This document shows positions 8,769 through 17,697 of a DNA stretch of 38,580 nucleotides, one piece after another. The first letter of the stretch is position 1. Every line of letters begins with the position of its first letter. This DNA comes from Alphaproteobacteria bacterium (lineage in GTDB: Bacteria > Pseudomonadota > Alphaproteobacteria > Micropepsales > Micropepsaceae): NCBI GenBank assembly GCA_025350465.1, contig JANXXU010000004.1, positions 1 through 38,580 on the forward strand. The letters run 5' to 3'. The translations under genes were made by a program, and so were the position numbers. The notes beneath the pieces are model-generated. The model saw nothing but the letters and a program-made list of their open reading frames with translations. It was not told the DNA's origin and ran no database searches.

Positions 8769-10564
8769 CAGAAAGCCTCCGCGGCGAGCGCCATCACGGG
8801 CTCGGCACCGCTCGTCAGCCGCGCGAGATGCGCCGCCGCTTCCGGCAGCACGCGATCCATATAGTAGCGCCCGGTTGCAAGTTTCGCCTTGTAGAAATCC
8901 GCCTCACCGTTTGCGCCGTTCTTGAGCTTGGCGTTCGCCACGACGGCGATCCGCGCCCACATATAGGCGATCGACGTCAACCCGAAGAGATGCAGATAAT
9001 CGGTCGAGGCGGCACCCGCATTGTCGGGATTGGCGAGACCGTTCTGCATAAGCCACGACGTCGCCTGTTCGAGCTGCTTGCGCGCCGCGACTGCGGCATC
9101 GATGTAGCGTTTGGCATCGGCGTTGCCGGCATTCTCCGCCGCGAAGTCGTCGACCTCTTTGAAGAACGCAAAGACGGCGCGCCCGCCATTCTGCCCGAGC
9201 TTGCGGCCCACGAGGTCGAGCGCCTGCACGCCGTTCGCGCCTTCGTAGATCATGGCGATGCGTGCATCGCGCACGAATTGCTCCAAGCCCCATTCGCGAA
9301 TATAGCCGTGCCCGCCCAAGACTTGCTGCGCGTTCACGCAATTCGCAAAGCCCATGTCGGTGAGGTAGCCCTTCAGCACCGGCGTGAAGAGGCCCATATA
9401 ATCTTCGCCGTGCTCGCGCATTTTTTCGTCGGGCGATTTGTGAGCGAGATCGCCATGCAGTGCGATCCAATAGAGAAACGCGCGCGCACCTTCGTTGAAT
9501 GATTTCTGGTTCATCAGGACGCGGCGAATATCGGGATGCACGATGATCGGATCGGCGGCCTTGTCGGGCGCTTTCGGGCCGGTCAGCGAACGTCCTTGCA
9601 GTCGGTCCTTGGCGTAGGCAGCAGCATTTTGGTAACTCGCGACCGACTGAGAGAAGCCCTGCATGCCGACACCGAGCCGCGCTTCGTTCATCATCGTGAA
9701 CATGGCGCGCATGCCTTTGTGCTGCTCGCCGATCAGCCAACCGGTGGCGCCGTCATAGTTCAACACGCAGGTAGAGTTGCCGTGAATGCCCATCTTCTCT
9801 TCGATGGAGCCGCACATCACGGCGTTGCGCGGCCCCAGTGAGCCATCTTTGTCGACGAAGAATTTCGGCACGACGAACAGAGAAACGCCTTTGATGCCTT
9901 CGGGCGCCCCGACGATTTTCGCCAGCACCAGATGGATGATGTTCTCGGCGAGATCGTGTTCGCCGGACGAAATGAAAATTTTCGAACCGGTGATCTTGTA
10001 GGAACCGTCTGCTTGCGGCTCTGCGCGCGTGCGCATCAGGCCCAGATCCGTGCCGCATTGCGGTTCGGTCAAATTCATCGTTCCCGTCCATTTGCCGGAG
10101 ACGAGATGGGGCAGATAAGTTTTCTTCAGCTCATCCGAGCCGTGCACCAGCAACGCCGAATACGCGCCGTGCGTCAGTCCCGGATACATCGCAAAGGCCA
10201 TATTCGCGGCCGAAACCATCTCGTTGAAGGCAACACCGATAACGGCCGGCAGCCCTTGGCCGCCGAATTCAGGAACCGACGTCAGACCAACCCAACCGCC
10301 GTCGACGAATTGTTTGTAGGCTTCCTTGAAGCCCTTTGGCGTTGCGACCGAACCGTCTTGGCGGCGCGTACAGCCTTCATGATCGCCGACCGCGTTCAAC
10401 GGCTGCAGAACTTCCTCGGCGATCTTCGCGCCTTCCTCGAGGATTGCGTCCACCACGTCGGGCGAGGCGTCCGAAAAGCCGGGCAAATTCGAATACCGTT
10501 GGATGTCCAATAGTTCGTTCAAGACGAAGCGCATATCGCGCAACGGGGCTTTGTAACTGGGCAT
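8768..10564 (-). CDS. long acyl-CoA dehydrogenase with C-terminal extension (FadE/DmdC-like)
   Basis: A 598-residue acyl-CoA dehydrogenase of the large class. An N-terminal lead-in '[21 protein letters not shown]' (acyl-CoA dehydrogenase N-terminal extension) precedes the core, which shows '[20 protein letters not shown]', '[13 protein letters not shown]', '[18 protein letters not shown]' and '[20 protein letters not shown]' carrying the expected Glu. About 130 further residues form the acetyl-CoA dehydrogenase-like C-terminal domain. It catalyses the first beta-oxidation step on an undetermined acyl-CoA. It follows the MerR regulator by 14 bases and is the first enzyme gene of the operon. 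AGAGG lies about 9 bases before the start. Confidence 0.93.
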   Translation of the reverse strand: MPSYKAPLRDMRFVLNELLDIQRYSNLPGFSDASPDVVDAILEEGAKIAEEVLQPLNAVGDHEGCTRRQDGSVATPKGFKEAYKQFVDGGWVGLTSVPEFGGQGLPAVIGVAFNEMVSAANMAFAMYPGLTHGAYSALLVHGSDELKKTYLPHLVSGKWTGTMNLTEPQCGTDLGLMRTRAEPQADGSYKITGSKIFISSGEHDLAENIIHLVLAKIVGAPEGIKGVSLFVVPKFFVDKDGSLGPRNAVMCGSIEEKMGIHGNSTCVLNYDGATGWLIGEQHKGMRAMFTMMNEARLGVGMQGFSQSVASYQNAAAYAKDRLQGRSLTGPKAPDKAADPIIVHPDIRRVLMNQKSFNEGARAFLYWIALHGDLAHKSPDEKMREHGEDYMGLFTPVLKGYLTDMGFANCVNAQQVLGGHGYIREWGLEQFVRDARIAMIYEGANGVQALDLVGRKLGQNGGRAVFAFFKEVDDFAAENAGNADAKRYIDAAVAARKQLEQATSWLMQNGLANPDNAGAASTDYLHLFGLTSIAYMWARIAVVANAKLKNGANGEADFYKAKLATGRYYMDRVLPEAAAHLARLTSGAEPVMALAAEAF

Positions 10565-10578
10565 GGTCCGGGCCTCTT

Positions 10579-11025
10579 CTAGTCGCGGTGGTCAGGGGTG
10601 AGACCGAAGCCGACGAGTCGCGGGCGCTTCGCGTCGCTGGCGTGAGCGTTCGATTGGAGCCCGCCGAGCATGATTTCGATCTTGGCGCGCCCTTCGCGCA
10701 ACTCGGCGAGCGAGTGGTCGATGTCGGCGCGCTGGCGCTCCAGCGCATTGATGCGCTCGTCGAATTTCCTAAGGGCATGCGACAGCTGGCTGGCCCGGCC
10801 GTTGTGCAGATCATAAAGATCAAGCATCTCCTTGATCTCGATAAGCGAAAACCCGACACGCTTTCCCCGCAGAATGAGCACAAGGCGGGCGCGGTCGCGC
10901 GGCGTGTAGATGCGCGCCTGCCCGTGGCGTTGGGGACTGATCAGGTTTTCGGACTCGTAAAAGCGGATGGTACGGGGCGTGACCCCGAACTCTTCGGCGA
11001 GATTGCTGATCGAGTAGGTCCGCAT
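10579..11025 (-). CDS. MerR-family regulator, LiuR-like
   Basis: A 148-residue MerR regulator. The N-terminal winged helix reads '[20 protein letters not shown]' with '[20 protein letters not shown]' following, and a coiled-coil dimer helix occupies about 75-125. There is no C-terminal metal-binding cysteine cluster, which argues against a metal sensor. LiuR-type MerR proteins control branched-chain amino-acid and fatty-acid degradation genes in proteobacteria, sensing acyl-CoA intermediates. It is the promoter-proximal gene of the beta-oxidation operon, and a perfect palindrome of the LiuR type sits about 90 bases upstream (11114-11129). Autoregulation together with the enzymes is the natural reading. 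The exact effector is unknown. Confidence 0.85.
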   Translation of the reverse strand: MRTYSISNLAEEFGVTPRTIRFYESENLISPQRHGQARIYTPRDRARLVLILRGKRVGFSLIEIKEMLDLYDLHNGRASQLSHALRKFDERINALERQRADIDHSLAELREGRAKIEIMLGGLQSNAHASDAKRPRLVGFGLTPDHRD

Positions 11026-11100
11026 GGTGCTGCTTTCGGGCGGGACGCCAGAGTCGCTGACGCGTTGCCGCCGTCTTTGCCGGCCGCCTGCTTCCTAACG

Positions 11101-11129
11101 AAATTAGATGACGTTGACGTAAACGTCAA
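11101..11129 (-). promoter_or_regulatory. promoter of the beta-oxidation operon with LiuR-type operator
   Basis: Positions 11114-11129 read TTGACGTAAACGTCAA, a perfect 7+2+7 inverted repeat very close to the known LiuR-type operator. On the minus strand the same bases supply a -35 (TTGACG, 11129-11124) and, after 17 bases, a -10-like TAATTT (11106-11101). The operator therefore overlaps the -35 and the upstream part of the spacer, as expected for a repressor. The leader to the MerR ATG is about 70 bases. Confidence 0.75.
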
Positions 11130-11143
11130 GTTGGCGCGACGGG

Positions 11144-11156
11144 CCAAATTATTTGG
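11144..11156. promoter_or_regulatory. second small palindrome upstream of the operon promoter
   Basis: CCAAAT-T-ATTTGG is a perfect 13-bp inverted repeat 14 bases upstream of the LiuR-type operator. The one-base centre rules out a hairpin, so a protein-binding site is possible. No family assignment. Confidence 0.3.
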
Positions 11157-11170
11157 GCTAAGGCCGACGC

Positions 11171-11668
11171 CTACTTCAGCATGCGTGTCAGAGACAGGTC
11201 TTTTGCGTATTCGATATCGGTGATCTTCCAACTGTTGCCGGCTTTGACGAGAGCGATCCGCACCTTCTGCTCGTCGTCGTTGTTGGTGAAATGCACCTCG
11301 TAGGTCGCATGGTCGGCGTTCTCGAACGTTCGTTTGACCATCCCAAGCGTCAGATTGGCGTGATCTTGGGCGTTGATGAAAATATCGAAGGTGATCGGGT
11401 CGGCGCTGCTATGGGTGGCCGCGGCGAATTTCGATGCGAGTTCCGGCTCGAAGTATTTCGCGGCATAATTGTTCATGTCCGCCTTGCCGCCTGCGTTCAG
11501 CGTCGCGAAATAGGACGTGTAGAGCTCTTCGAGCAAACCGTCCGGCCTGGTCGTGTCGGGCTTGGCCGGCTCTTCCGCCTTCGGACCATCCGGTGTGGCC
11601 TCGCCGGTCGCACATGCCGCAAGAAAGCCACTCAGGCAAAAGAAGGCGACCAGCAGGGCAATGCGCAT
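11171..11668 (-). CDS. small lipoprotein of unknown function
   Basis: A 165-residue predicted lipoprotein: signal sequence MRIALLVAFFCLSGFLAAC with lipobox LAAC and lipid-attachment Cys19. A Pro/Glu/Lys-rich linker (about 20-45) precedes a globular part with 'LLEELYTSYFATLNAGGKAD', 'DPITFDIFINAQDHANLTLG', 'ATYEVHFTNNDDEQKVRIAL' and 'NSWKITDIEYAKDLSLTRML'. The last blocks look like the DUF3828 or NTF2-like fold ('SWKI.DI.Y') found in lipoproteins, but I cannot name it firmly. It is on the same strand as the MerR operon and ends 146 bases before the MerR start. Confidence 0.75.
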   Translation of the reverse strand: MRIALLVAFFCLSGFLAACATGEATPDGPKAEEPAKPDTTRPDGLLEELYTSYFATLNAGGKADMNNYAAKYFEPELASKFAAATHSSADPITFDIFINAQDHANLTLGMVKRTFENADHATYEVHFTNNDDEQKVRIALVKAGNSWKITDIEYAKDLSLTRMLK

Positions 11669-11738
11669 TTCGTTGGACCTCGCCGCGAATTCGTCGTGAC
11701 CACCTTATGCCGAGCGGGGGCGTTGCGCTTCAAGAGCC

Positions 11739-12500
11739 TTACTGTCGCTGACGGAAAAGTAAGGCTGAGACCCAGCCCGCGAGCGCTGCCAGCAACACGG
11801 CAAGAAGCCCGTAGACCCATGGCAAATCGTTGGCGAATTTGAAGAGGAATCGCTCGACCCCCGTCTTGCCGATCCGCAGCGGCGTGCCGAATGCCGTCAC
11901 GATCTCATGTTTGCGAAAGAGATAAACATTCACGTCATAGGTGCCCGACGGCAAATTCGAGGGCAGTGCGATCGTCGTTCGAAACAACGATCCTGAGAGA
12001 AACTGAACGCCGCCCGGTTGCTCGTTGTAAAGATCGCCGCGCGACTTCGCCCGCACGATCGCATTTCGATAGTCGACGGGCGCCATCACGGCGCCGGCCG
12101 GCAGCTTGAAGTCGAGATGGGCTAGCCCCAGATGGTAGCGATCGAGCGTTGCTGCGTCCGCGATCTGGGCGAGTGGTTTGGTCGACGCGACGAAATAGAA
12201 TCCTGGCACACCGACGAAGCGGCGCTGATCCCGATTGATCCAGATCGGACCAAGCCTCTCTTTGCGCCGAACGGTCACCGCTGTCCCCGGTCCACGGACG
12301 ACCACGACGACATCGCGATCCTGCACGATGCCGATCGATGCGCCTCCCTCGTTTTCGATAGCACCGAAAAGGACGAGATCGGTCCCGGTAAAGCTGGAGC
12401 TGATTTTGATGTCGTCCTTTGACAGGCCCGCCGCCAATTCTTCCGCCCGGGCGGCCGGCGCGAAGAGCAACGACAATATCAGCAGCACCATCGCCCTCAT
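11739..12500 (-). CDS. TIGR02186-type membrane-anchored protein, partner of TauE
   Basis: A 253-residue exported protein with signal peptide MRAMVLLILSLLFAPAARA, a strand-rich extracytoplasmic domain ('DDIKISSSFTGTDLVLFGAI', 'VVVVVRGPGTAVTVRRKERL', 'GPIWINRDQRRFVGVPGFYF', 'GTYDVNVYLFRKHEIV') and a C-terminal transmembrane helix 'VYGLLAVLLAALAGWVSALL'. This matches the TIGR02186 family of alphaproteobacteria, which is regularly encoded next to TauE/SafE-type exporters; its function is unproved. The ATG at 12500 overlaps the stop of the TauE gene by 4 bases (ATGA), which fixes the start. The frame stays open back to 13433, but that upstream part is an out-of-frame reading of the TauE gene. Confidence 0.88.
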   Translation of the reverse strand: MRAMVLLILSLLFAPAARAEELAAGLSKDDIKISSSFTGTDLVLFGAIENEGGASIGIVQDRDVVVVVRGPGTAVTVRRKERLGPIWINRDQRRFVGVPGFYFVASTKPLAQIADAATLDRYHLGLAHLDFKLPAGAVMAPVDYRNAIVRAKSRGDLYNEQPGGVQFLSGSLFRTTIALPSNLPSGTYDVNVYLFRKHEIVTAFGTPLRIGKTGVERFLFKFANDLPWVYGLLAVLLAALAGWVSALLFRQRQ

Positions 12501-13420
12501 TCCGTATTCTCGCCGACGACGGAATAAGGATCGGCGGGAGGCAACACGAGGTCCATCCCCAACCGCACGCAAATGACGAGCACAAGCACGGCGAGCGCAA
12601 AACGCATCTGTTCGTTGCGCAGCCGCGCGCCGAGCCGCATGCCGAATTGCACGCCAATGACGCCGCCTACGATCAACAACAACGCCAAGACGGCGTCGAC
12701 CGTCTGGTTCGTGATTGCGTGCAGCATGGTGGTGAAGGCGGCCACGAACGTGATCTGAAAAAGTGACGTGCCGATCACCACCGCCGTCGGCATGCGCAGG
12801 AAATAGATCATGGCCGGCACCATGATGAAGCCGCCGCCAACGCCCATGATGACAGACAACAGCCCGATCAGGAATCCGAGGAACACCGGAGGGATCGCGC
12901 TGATATAAAGCTTCGAACGGTGAAACCGCATCTTGAGCGGCAGGCCGTGGATCCAGGTATGCGCGCCTGGCTCGCGCCGCAGAGCACCGACTTTCGAGCC
13001 GCCGTGACGGAGTGCGCCCAAGCTCTCCCAAAACATCAAACCGCCGATCGCGCCCAAGAAGATGACGTAAGAAAGCGCGATGAAAAGGTCGATCTGGCCC
13101 GCGGCCTTGAGTGCGTTGAATACGGCGATACCGGCGATCGAACCGAAAAACCCGCCGACCAGCAGCACTGCCCCCATCTTGAAATCGACCGTGCCATTGC
13201 GGAAATGCGTAAGCACGCCGGACGTGGACGAGGCGACGATCTGCGTCGATTGCGTCGCCACGGCGACCGCGGGCGGCACGCCCAGAAACATCAAGAACGG
13301 CGTCAAGATGAAGCCGCCGCCGACGCCAAACATGCCCGACAGAAACCCGACGGCCGCGCCGAGTCCAACCATGAACCAAATGTTCACCGGCATTTCGGCG
13401 ATGGGTAGATAGAGTTCCAT
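12497..13420 (-). CDS. TauE/SafE-family sulfite/anion exporter
   Basis: A 307-residue polytopic membrane protein with about eight helices in two halves. Each half has the glycine-rich family repeat: 'GLGAAVGFLSGMFGVGGGFI' near the N-terminus and 'GFLIGLLSVIMGVGGGFIMV' around residue 180. TauE/SafE proteins export sulfite, sulfoacetate or related organosulfur anions through the inner membrane. The start 'MELYLPIAEMPVN' is the family's common N-terminus. The following TIGR02186 gene overlaps by 4 bases, so the two are translated together. Which anion is carried cannot be read from the sequence. Confidence 0.9.
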   Translation of the reverse strand: MELYLPIAEMPVNIWFMVGLGAAVGFLSGMFGVGGGFILTPFLMFLGVPPAVAVATQSTQIVASSTSGVLTHFRNGTVDFKMGAVLLVGGFFGSIAGIAVFNALKAAGQIDLFIALSYVIFLGAIGGLMFWESLGALRHGGSKVGALRREPGAHTWIHGLPLKMRFHRSKLYISAIPPVFLGFLIGLLSVIMGVGGGFIMVPAMIYFLRMPTAVVIGTSLFQITFVAAFTTMLHAITNQTVDAVLALLLIVGGVIGVQFGMRLGARLRNEQMRFALAVLVLVICVRLGMDLVLPPADPYSVVGENTE

Positions 13421-13552
13421 GGGCCGCGCGCAACGATGGAAGGGACGCAGAGGCCCGCTATGACGATTATCCGCGTGCCCGCATGAGGCTTACACGCGGT
13501 GACGCCGACTTGCTAGGTGACGTTGTCACCAAGGTGAACACGAAGTGTCGAT

Positions 13553-16500
13553 TTAACCTGGCACCGCAGGGACTTCATTGGCCACTGGATCGGCAGGCTT
13601 GGCTTTGTAGGTCTGCGCCCCTTGCAGTGCGTTTGCCAACTCCACCGGGTTCATCGTCTTCTTCAGCTGTTCAAGCCGCGCCGACGCATCGGCGTCGCCC
13701 TGGGCTGCGGCAATCGCGAACCACTTGGCAGCTTCAGTCGGGTTCTTGTCGAGCCCCATTCCGCGTTCGTAGAGGACCGCGAGATTGTACTGCGAGTCTG
13801 TCACGCCGTATTCGGCACCTTGCTTGAACCAGCGAGCCGCCTCCGCATAATTCTGACCGATGCCGGTGCCGTCCGCGTAAAGCACAGCCAAGTTATGCAT
13901 GGCTTTACGGTTGCCACCCTGCGCCGCGCGCTCATACCATTTGCGGGCGTCGGGGAGACTCTTCGTCACTCCTATCCCGCGCTCGTAAAGCGCACCCAAC
14001 CGATATTGCGCAACGACGAGACCGGAATTAGCCGCTTTGGTCACTAGCGCTGCGGCCTTGGTGTCGTCTTTCTGAACGCCGCGCCCTTCGGCATAGCGCA
14101 GCGCCAGTACGAACTGAGCTTTCGTATCGCCACCGTTCGCGGCCGTCTCAAGGCCTGCGACCTGCTGAGAGGAGTCCGGCGCTGCGCTGGGCGTTAGCGG
14201 TGTGCCGCCCGGAAGCGGCGACGCTCCGGAAGTGAACTCAGGCGGCGCGGTTGCAGCGGCCGGCGCCGGAGTTGAACCTCCTGGAGCCGGCAACGATGCA
14301 GCGTCAGCCGACGGTTGCGTGGCCGGAGAGGGTTGGGTCGTCGGTTGCCCGGCGGGCGGCGTCGTTGTCGTGCTGTTCAGCATCTCGCCGATGCTCGTGC
14401 CTGGTGCCGGTCGATTGGCATCGTCGCTCGATCCACTGGGGTAAGTCATCACGAGCGCAAGAATGCCCGCAACCAACGCAATCGCCGCGAGGCTGATGAT
14501 CATCAGGCGGCCCACATTGAGCGGCTTGATCGCCAGTCGCTCACTGGGACTTGAAAAACCTTGCCGCTTTGAGTTCGTTTTTTCACTTTCCGCATGCGCC
14601 GCGGCTTGCGCCGCGCGCCGGGCCTGCGTAAGGAAATCATCGGCCTTCTTGGGTTGCGGCGCTGGTTCACTCGCGCCAGGCAGGTCTGCGTCCGGCGCGA
14701 ACTGCTCCGGATCGAAACGCTCCGGCGCAAACGACGACGACGGATCCGACGATAGGTGCGATGACAACGTGCCCGACAGGATCGTCTGCAGAGCCGATAC
14801 CGTCATGCCGTCGTCCAATCTCGGCGGCGCGCCTGGCGCCGGTGGCAAAGGCGGTTCGAATTGCACAGGTGGCGCCATCACCGGTGGCGACGGCGGGAAC
14901 ACACTCGCCGCTGGCGGCACGGCGAACGATGGTGGTGGCGCGGACAACGTCGATGATTGGATTGTCGCGCCGAATGGCGACGCGCCGGAAAGCGTAGAAG
15001 CCGCGATCGTTGCTTGCCCGAGCGGCGAATACGGCGGCAAGGCATCGGCCGCAGCCTTTGCGACGAGACCGTCGACGGTCAGACGCAAGCTCGCAACCGC
15101 TTCCTTGTGCTTGCGATCGGAGGTTTCGACGCGCTGCGTTAGCGCCTTCAATGCATCTTCGACGGCGTGCGCCGAATCGCCGTTACGCCTCTCCGCCTCG
15201 TCGAGCCGGCGATTGAGCGTCTGCGCGGTCTGCGCTTGGCGCTTGTCGGCTTCTTCCAACCGACCCGTAATCGTCTTGAGCGCCGAGGAAACCGTGGAGA
15301 CGGACTCCGCCTGTCGCCTCTCGCCGTCCTCGATCTTGCTCGTGATGGCTTCAAGCGTCGTCTGCACGGCGCCGAGAGTGCCCGACATCGGTCCGCGCTT
15401 CGCATCGCTGAAGCCATCGACGCGCGCGGCCAAGTCCGTGACCGTTTGCGCGAGATCGTCGATCGAAGTTTTGAGTACCTTGATTTCGCTCGACGGCGCG
15501 CCGCTGAGCGCCGCTTGCGCAAGGCGCGTGTCCATCGTCGCCAGAGCTTGGCGCGTCTCGTCCATCAGCGCGTTGTGCCGCGCATCCAGAGCATCGAGCC
15601 TCGGACCGACAGTGTTGGTGGTAAGCGCCCGTTCCGCCTTCTCCAGACGCGCACCGACCTCGCGAAGGAAATTCGTCAATCCGCCGAACTCTTCGCGGGC
15701 GCGGTTGTTGGCCTCGATGAAATCGGCTTTGAGTGTCGTGACGGCATTCTCGACACGTGCGACAGCGTCAGGCGAGGCGATGCGCGTCAACGCGTGCTCT
15801 GTCGTGTCTATGCGCTGGCCGAGTTGACGCTGCCAGTGATCGAACGCAGCCATCGCGTCGCCCGATTTATGCTCGGCATCCCTGAATTGCCCTTTGAGCT
15901 GCTCGAAGCTTTGCTCCAGGCGCGAATATGTTTCCTTGCCCGCAAGCCCCGAAGCACCGCGCTCGATGTCGCCGATCCGGTTGGAAAGGTTGCGCATATT
16001 CGCTTCGAGTGAATCGAAAGCACCCGCTTGATCGCGCGCCGCTTGCGCCAGTGCGTCGGCCGCACTGGTGAACGCGACGTCTGCGAGTTGCTTGACGCGT
16101 TCGGCCGCGTCGATGCGATCGCCGAGTGAATTGACCGATTGATTGATCGTCGAAATCGCGTGCTGCGCGCGCCGCTCCGAGTTCTCGAGCCGATCCGCAA
16201 GCTCGCGCAATCCGTGCGCGACCACCGTGAACTCGCTGCCGCGGATCTGGGAATCCAGAGCTTGCGCTGCGTTCGAAAGCGGATCGCGCGATTGCGATGG
16301 CTGGTGCTGTTGGTGCGGCTGATGCTGCGGGTGTTGCGGTTGAGACAGTGCCTGTGGGTAGTTCTGCTGCTGTGGTTGTTGAAAAGCTGTGGGTTGACGG
16401 AAGTTCGACGGCGGCGGCGGATATTGCGTCGTCGGTCCCCAGGTACCGTCGGCGGTCATTCCTGAATTTTGTTGATAGATTTGCTGAGGCAAAGGGATAA

Positions 16501-16633
16501 CGCGCCCTTCGCTCATGATGAGCTGGGTCAGGTACTCGCCTAGACTGACGCCGGCACGCCGCGCGGCAATTTGAGCTGCCTCGCGGGCGTCTGCCTCAAT
16601 ACCTTTCACGTTCCACGGAACACCGGGCCGCAT
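13553..16633 (-). CDS. podJ: PodJ-like polar localization protein with Sel1 repeats
   Basis: A 1026-residue protein. The N-terminus 'PWNVKGIEADAREAAQIAAR' plus 'AGVSLGEYLTQLI' is the signature of alphaproteobacterial PodJ-like polarity factors. A long coiled-coil region (about 120-540) follows, then a Pro-rich stretch (about 560-610), one transmembrane helix (about 706-726, 'LMIISLAAIALVAGILALVM'), a Pro/Thr/Ala periplasmic linker, and four to five Sel1-type repeats (about 824-985, 'A...LG.LYERGIGV', 'A..NLAVLYADGTGI'). PodJ organises the cell pole for division asymmetry and appendage formation, with cytoplasmic coiled coil and periplasmic repeats. ATG at 16633 was chosen because GGGGGA lies 10 bases upstream; a TTG at 16642 is too close to it. 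The promoter region carries CtrA-type sites. Confidence 0.85.
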   Translation of the reverse strand: MRPGVPWNVKGIEADAREAAQIAARRAGVSLGEYLTQLIMSEGRVIPLPQQIYQQNSGMTADGTWGPTTQYPPPPSNFRQPTAFQQPQQQNYPQALSQPQHPQHQPHQQHQPSQSRDPLSNAAQALDSQIRGSEFTVVAHGLRELADRLENSERRAQHAISTINQSVNSLGDRIDAAERVKQLADVAFTSAADALAQAARDQAGAFDSLEANMRNLSNRIGDIERGASGLAGKETYSRLEQSFEQLKGQFRDAEHKSGDAMAAFDHWQRQLGQRIDTTEHALTRIASPDAVARVENAVTTLKADFIEANNRAREEFGGLTNFLREVGARLEKAERALTTNTVGPRLDALDARHNALMDETRQALATMDTRLAQAALSGAPSSEIKVLKTSIDDLAQTVTDLAARVDGFSDAKRGPMSGTLGAVQTTLEAITSKIEDGERRQAESVSTVSSALKTITGRLEEADKRQAQTAQTLNRRLDEAERRNGDSAHAVEDALKALTQRVETSDRKHKEAVASLRLTVDGLVAKAAADALPPYSPLGQATIAASTLSGASPFGATIQSSTLSAPPPSFAVPPAASVFPPSPPVMAPPVQFEPPLPPAPGAPPRLDDGMTVSALQTILSGTLSSHLSSDPSSSFAPERFDPEQFAPDADLPGASEPAPQPKKADDFLTQARRAAQAAAHAESEKTNSKRQGFSSPSERLAIKPLNVGRLMIISLAAIALVAGILALVMTYPSGSSDDANRPAPGTSIGEMLNSTTTTPPAGQPTTQPSPATQPSADAASLPAPGGSTPAPAAATAPPEFTSGASPLPGGTPLTPSAAPDSSQQVAGLETAANGGDTKAQFVLALRYAEGRGVQKDDTKAAALVTKAANSGLVVAQYRLGALYERGIGVTKSLPDARKWYERAAQGGNRKAMHNLAVLYADGTGIGQNYAEAARWFKQGAEYGVTDSQYNLAVLYERGMGLDKNPTEAAKWFAIAAAQGDADASARLEQLKKTMNPVELANALQGAQTYKAKPADPVANEVPAVPG

Positions 16634-16657
16634 ACGAATCAAGTCCCCCGCTTTCCT

Positions 16658-16672
16658 GCACGTTAAGCGTGC
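16658..16672. promoter_or_regulatory. GCACG-TTAAG-CGTGC inverted repeat in the podJ leader
   Basis: A perfect 5-bp inverted repeat around TTAAG, 25 bases upstream of the PodJ-like ATG. It could fold in the leader mRNA or bind a regulator. Confidence 0.3.
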
Positions 16673-16736
16673 GCATATGTTGTGTAAAGAACACGCGCAT
16701 ACCCAACATGTGGATCACAAAACAGAATCCCTCTAG

Positions 16737-16787
16737 TTAAGGAGAGTTAACGGCAGTGTGTTAAGAGATCGTTAAGACCACGATTAA
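16737..16787 (-). promoter_or_regulatory. CtrA-type binding sites in the podJ-like promoter region
   Basis: The 338-bp divergent gap 16634-16971 has no gene. It holds five TTAA tetramers within 51 bases. On the minus strand 16775-16760 reads TTAA-CGATCTC-TTAAC, an exact TTAA-N7-TTAAC CtrA box oriented toward the PodJ-like gene. A second pair, TTAA-N6-TTAAC at 16737-16751, is one base short of consensus spacing. The gap and adjacent leader also contain five GANTC sites (16636, 16725, 16839, 16918, 16942), the CcrM target. Cell-cycle control is therefore likely; podJ in Caulobacter is known to be cell-cycle regulated. Confidence 0.7.
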
Positions 16788-16971
16788 GCATGCAATCACC
16801 ACGAATGTTGCTCAAAAGATACAGTTTCTCGACGCTGCGACTCGAATGGCTTTGGCCACAAACCGACGTCATTTGAGCGTCACGTGGACAACCGCGAGAT
16901 GCTTGCCGACACCGCTAGAATCGCACTAGCACTCGCGCAGTGAATCTTGCCACCCACTATGCGTGGTACCC

Positions 16972-17538
16972 ATGGCCCTCCGGCGACTGCTGCGTCCACT
17001 GATGATTGCTACGGCTGCCAGCTCCTTGGCGGCGTGTACGGTCGTGGACCGGGCAGTACTCGCCACTGAAAACGGAGCGTCTCGTATTCTTGCGGCAGGC
17101 GGCACCACCGCCCCTGTTCCTCCGGCACCGGATGTCGATCTGCAATCGCTTGTTTGGCAAAAACTCTCACCGAGCCGACCCGATGACGACGTCGCGCAGA
17201 TCGCGATCGTCGGCACGGATACAAAGACCGGCGCCACACGCGTCGCACTTAAAGTTCGGCCCGGCGAAACCCTGCCGGTCTATTGGCAGGAGGTCCCGCA
17301 GACCTACACGGTACTGAACGGGACGTTTGTCGCAGAGGGCATCGATAGCACCGGCCAACCGGCGCGCATCGTACAGGGTCCGGGAACGTTCGCGCGCATA
17401 CCGGCGCGGATGATCCAACGTTTGCACACCAAACCCGGCGCGGAAGCCGTCATGCTGCTGACAGTTTATGGCGAGTGGAAGCCTAATTTCGTCGATGACG
17501 AACCGCGCCCAGCGGAAGTACAGCGCGCCGCCAACTAG
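16972..17538 (+). CDS. cupin-like lipoprotein
   Basis: A 188-residue predicted lipoprotein with signal MALRRLLRPLMIATAASSLAAC (lipobox SLAAC, Cys22). The C-terminal half looks like a small cupin barrel: 'ATRVALKVRPGETLPVYWQE', 'TYTVLNGTFVAEG', 'GPGTFARIPARMIQRLHTKP' and 'EAVMLLTVYGEWKPNFV'. The usual cupin metal ligands are only partly visible (a single His in 'RLHTKP'), so binding without classic metal chemistry is possible. The start is uncertain: GTG at 16963 is in frame, and neither has a convincing ribosome-binding site. It is divergent from the PodJ-like gene and shares its regulatory gap. Confidence 0.7.
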   Translation: MALRRLLRPLMIATAASSLAACTVVDRAVLATENGASRILAAGGTTAPVPPAPDVDLQSLVWQKLSPSRPDDDVAQIAIVGTDTKTGATRVALKVRPGETLPVYWQEVPQTYTVLNGTFVAEGIDSTGQPARIVQGPGTFARIPARMIQRLHTKPGAEAVMLLTVYGEWKPNFVDDEPRPAEVQRAAN

Positions 17539-17560
17539 AGCGCGCTTCCACAGCCTCCAA

Positions 17561-17574
17561 TTGCATACATGCAA
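17561..17574. promoter_or_regulatory. TTGCAT-AC-ATGCAA palindrome upstream of the GST gene
   Basis: A perfect 6+2+6 inverted repeat 124 bases before the glutathione S-transferase start, in the 159-bp gap. Candidate operator; the binding protein is unknown. Confidence 0.35.
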
Positions 17575-17697
17575 ACGTAGAATTTGTGCCCCAGGAACAT
17601 TTCGCACGCCCTGGTGACATCGCGCAAACGGCACCTACATCTACAGCTCTGACGCATTTTCCCATCCCATAACCAGCCATCACCGAGGAGCCATCGC

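Noticed and set aside
11739-13433. One 564-residue protein on the minus strand
   Set aside because: Its first 310 residues are an out-of-frame reading of the TauE exporter; only the part from 12500 on is a real gene (TIGR02186-type).
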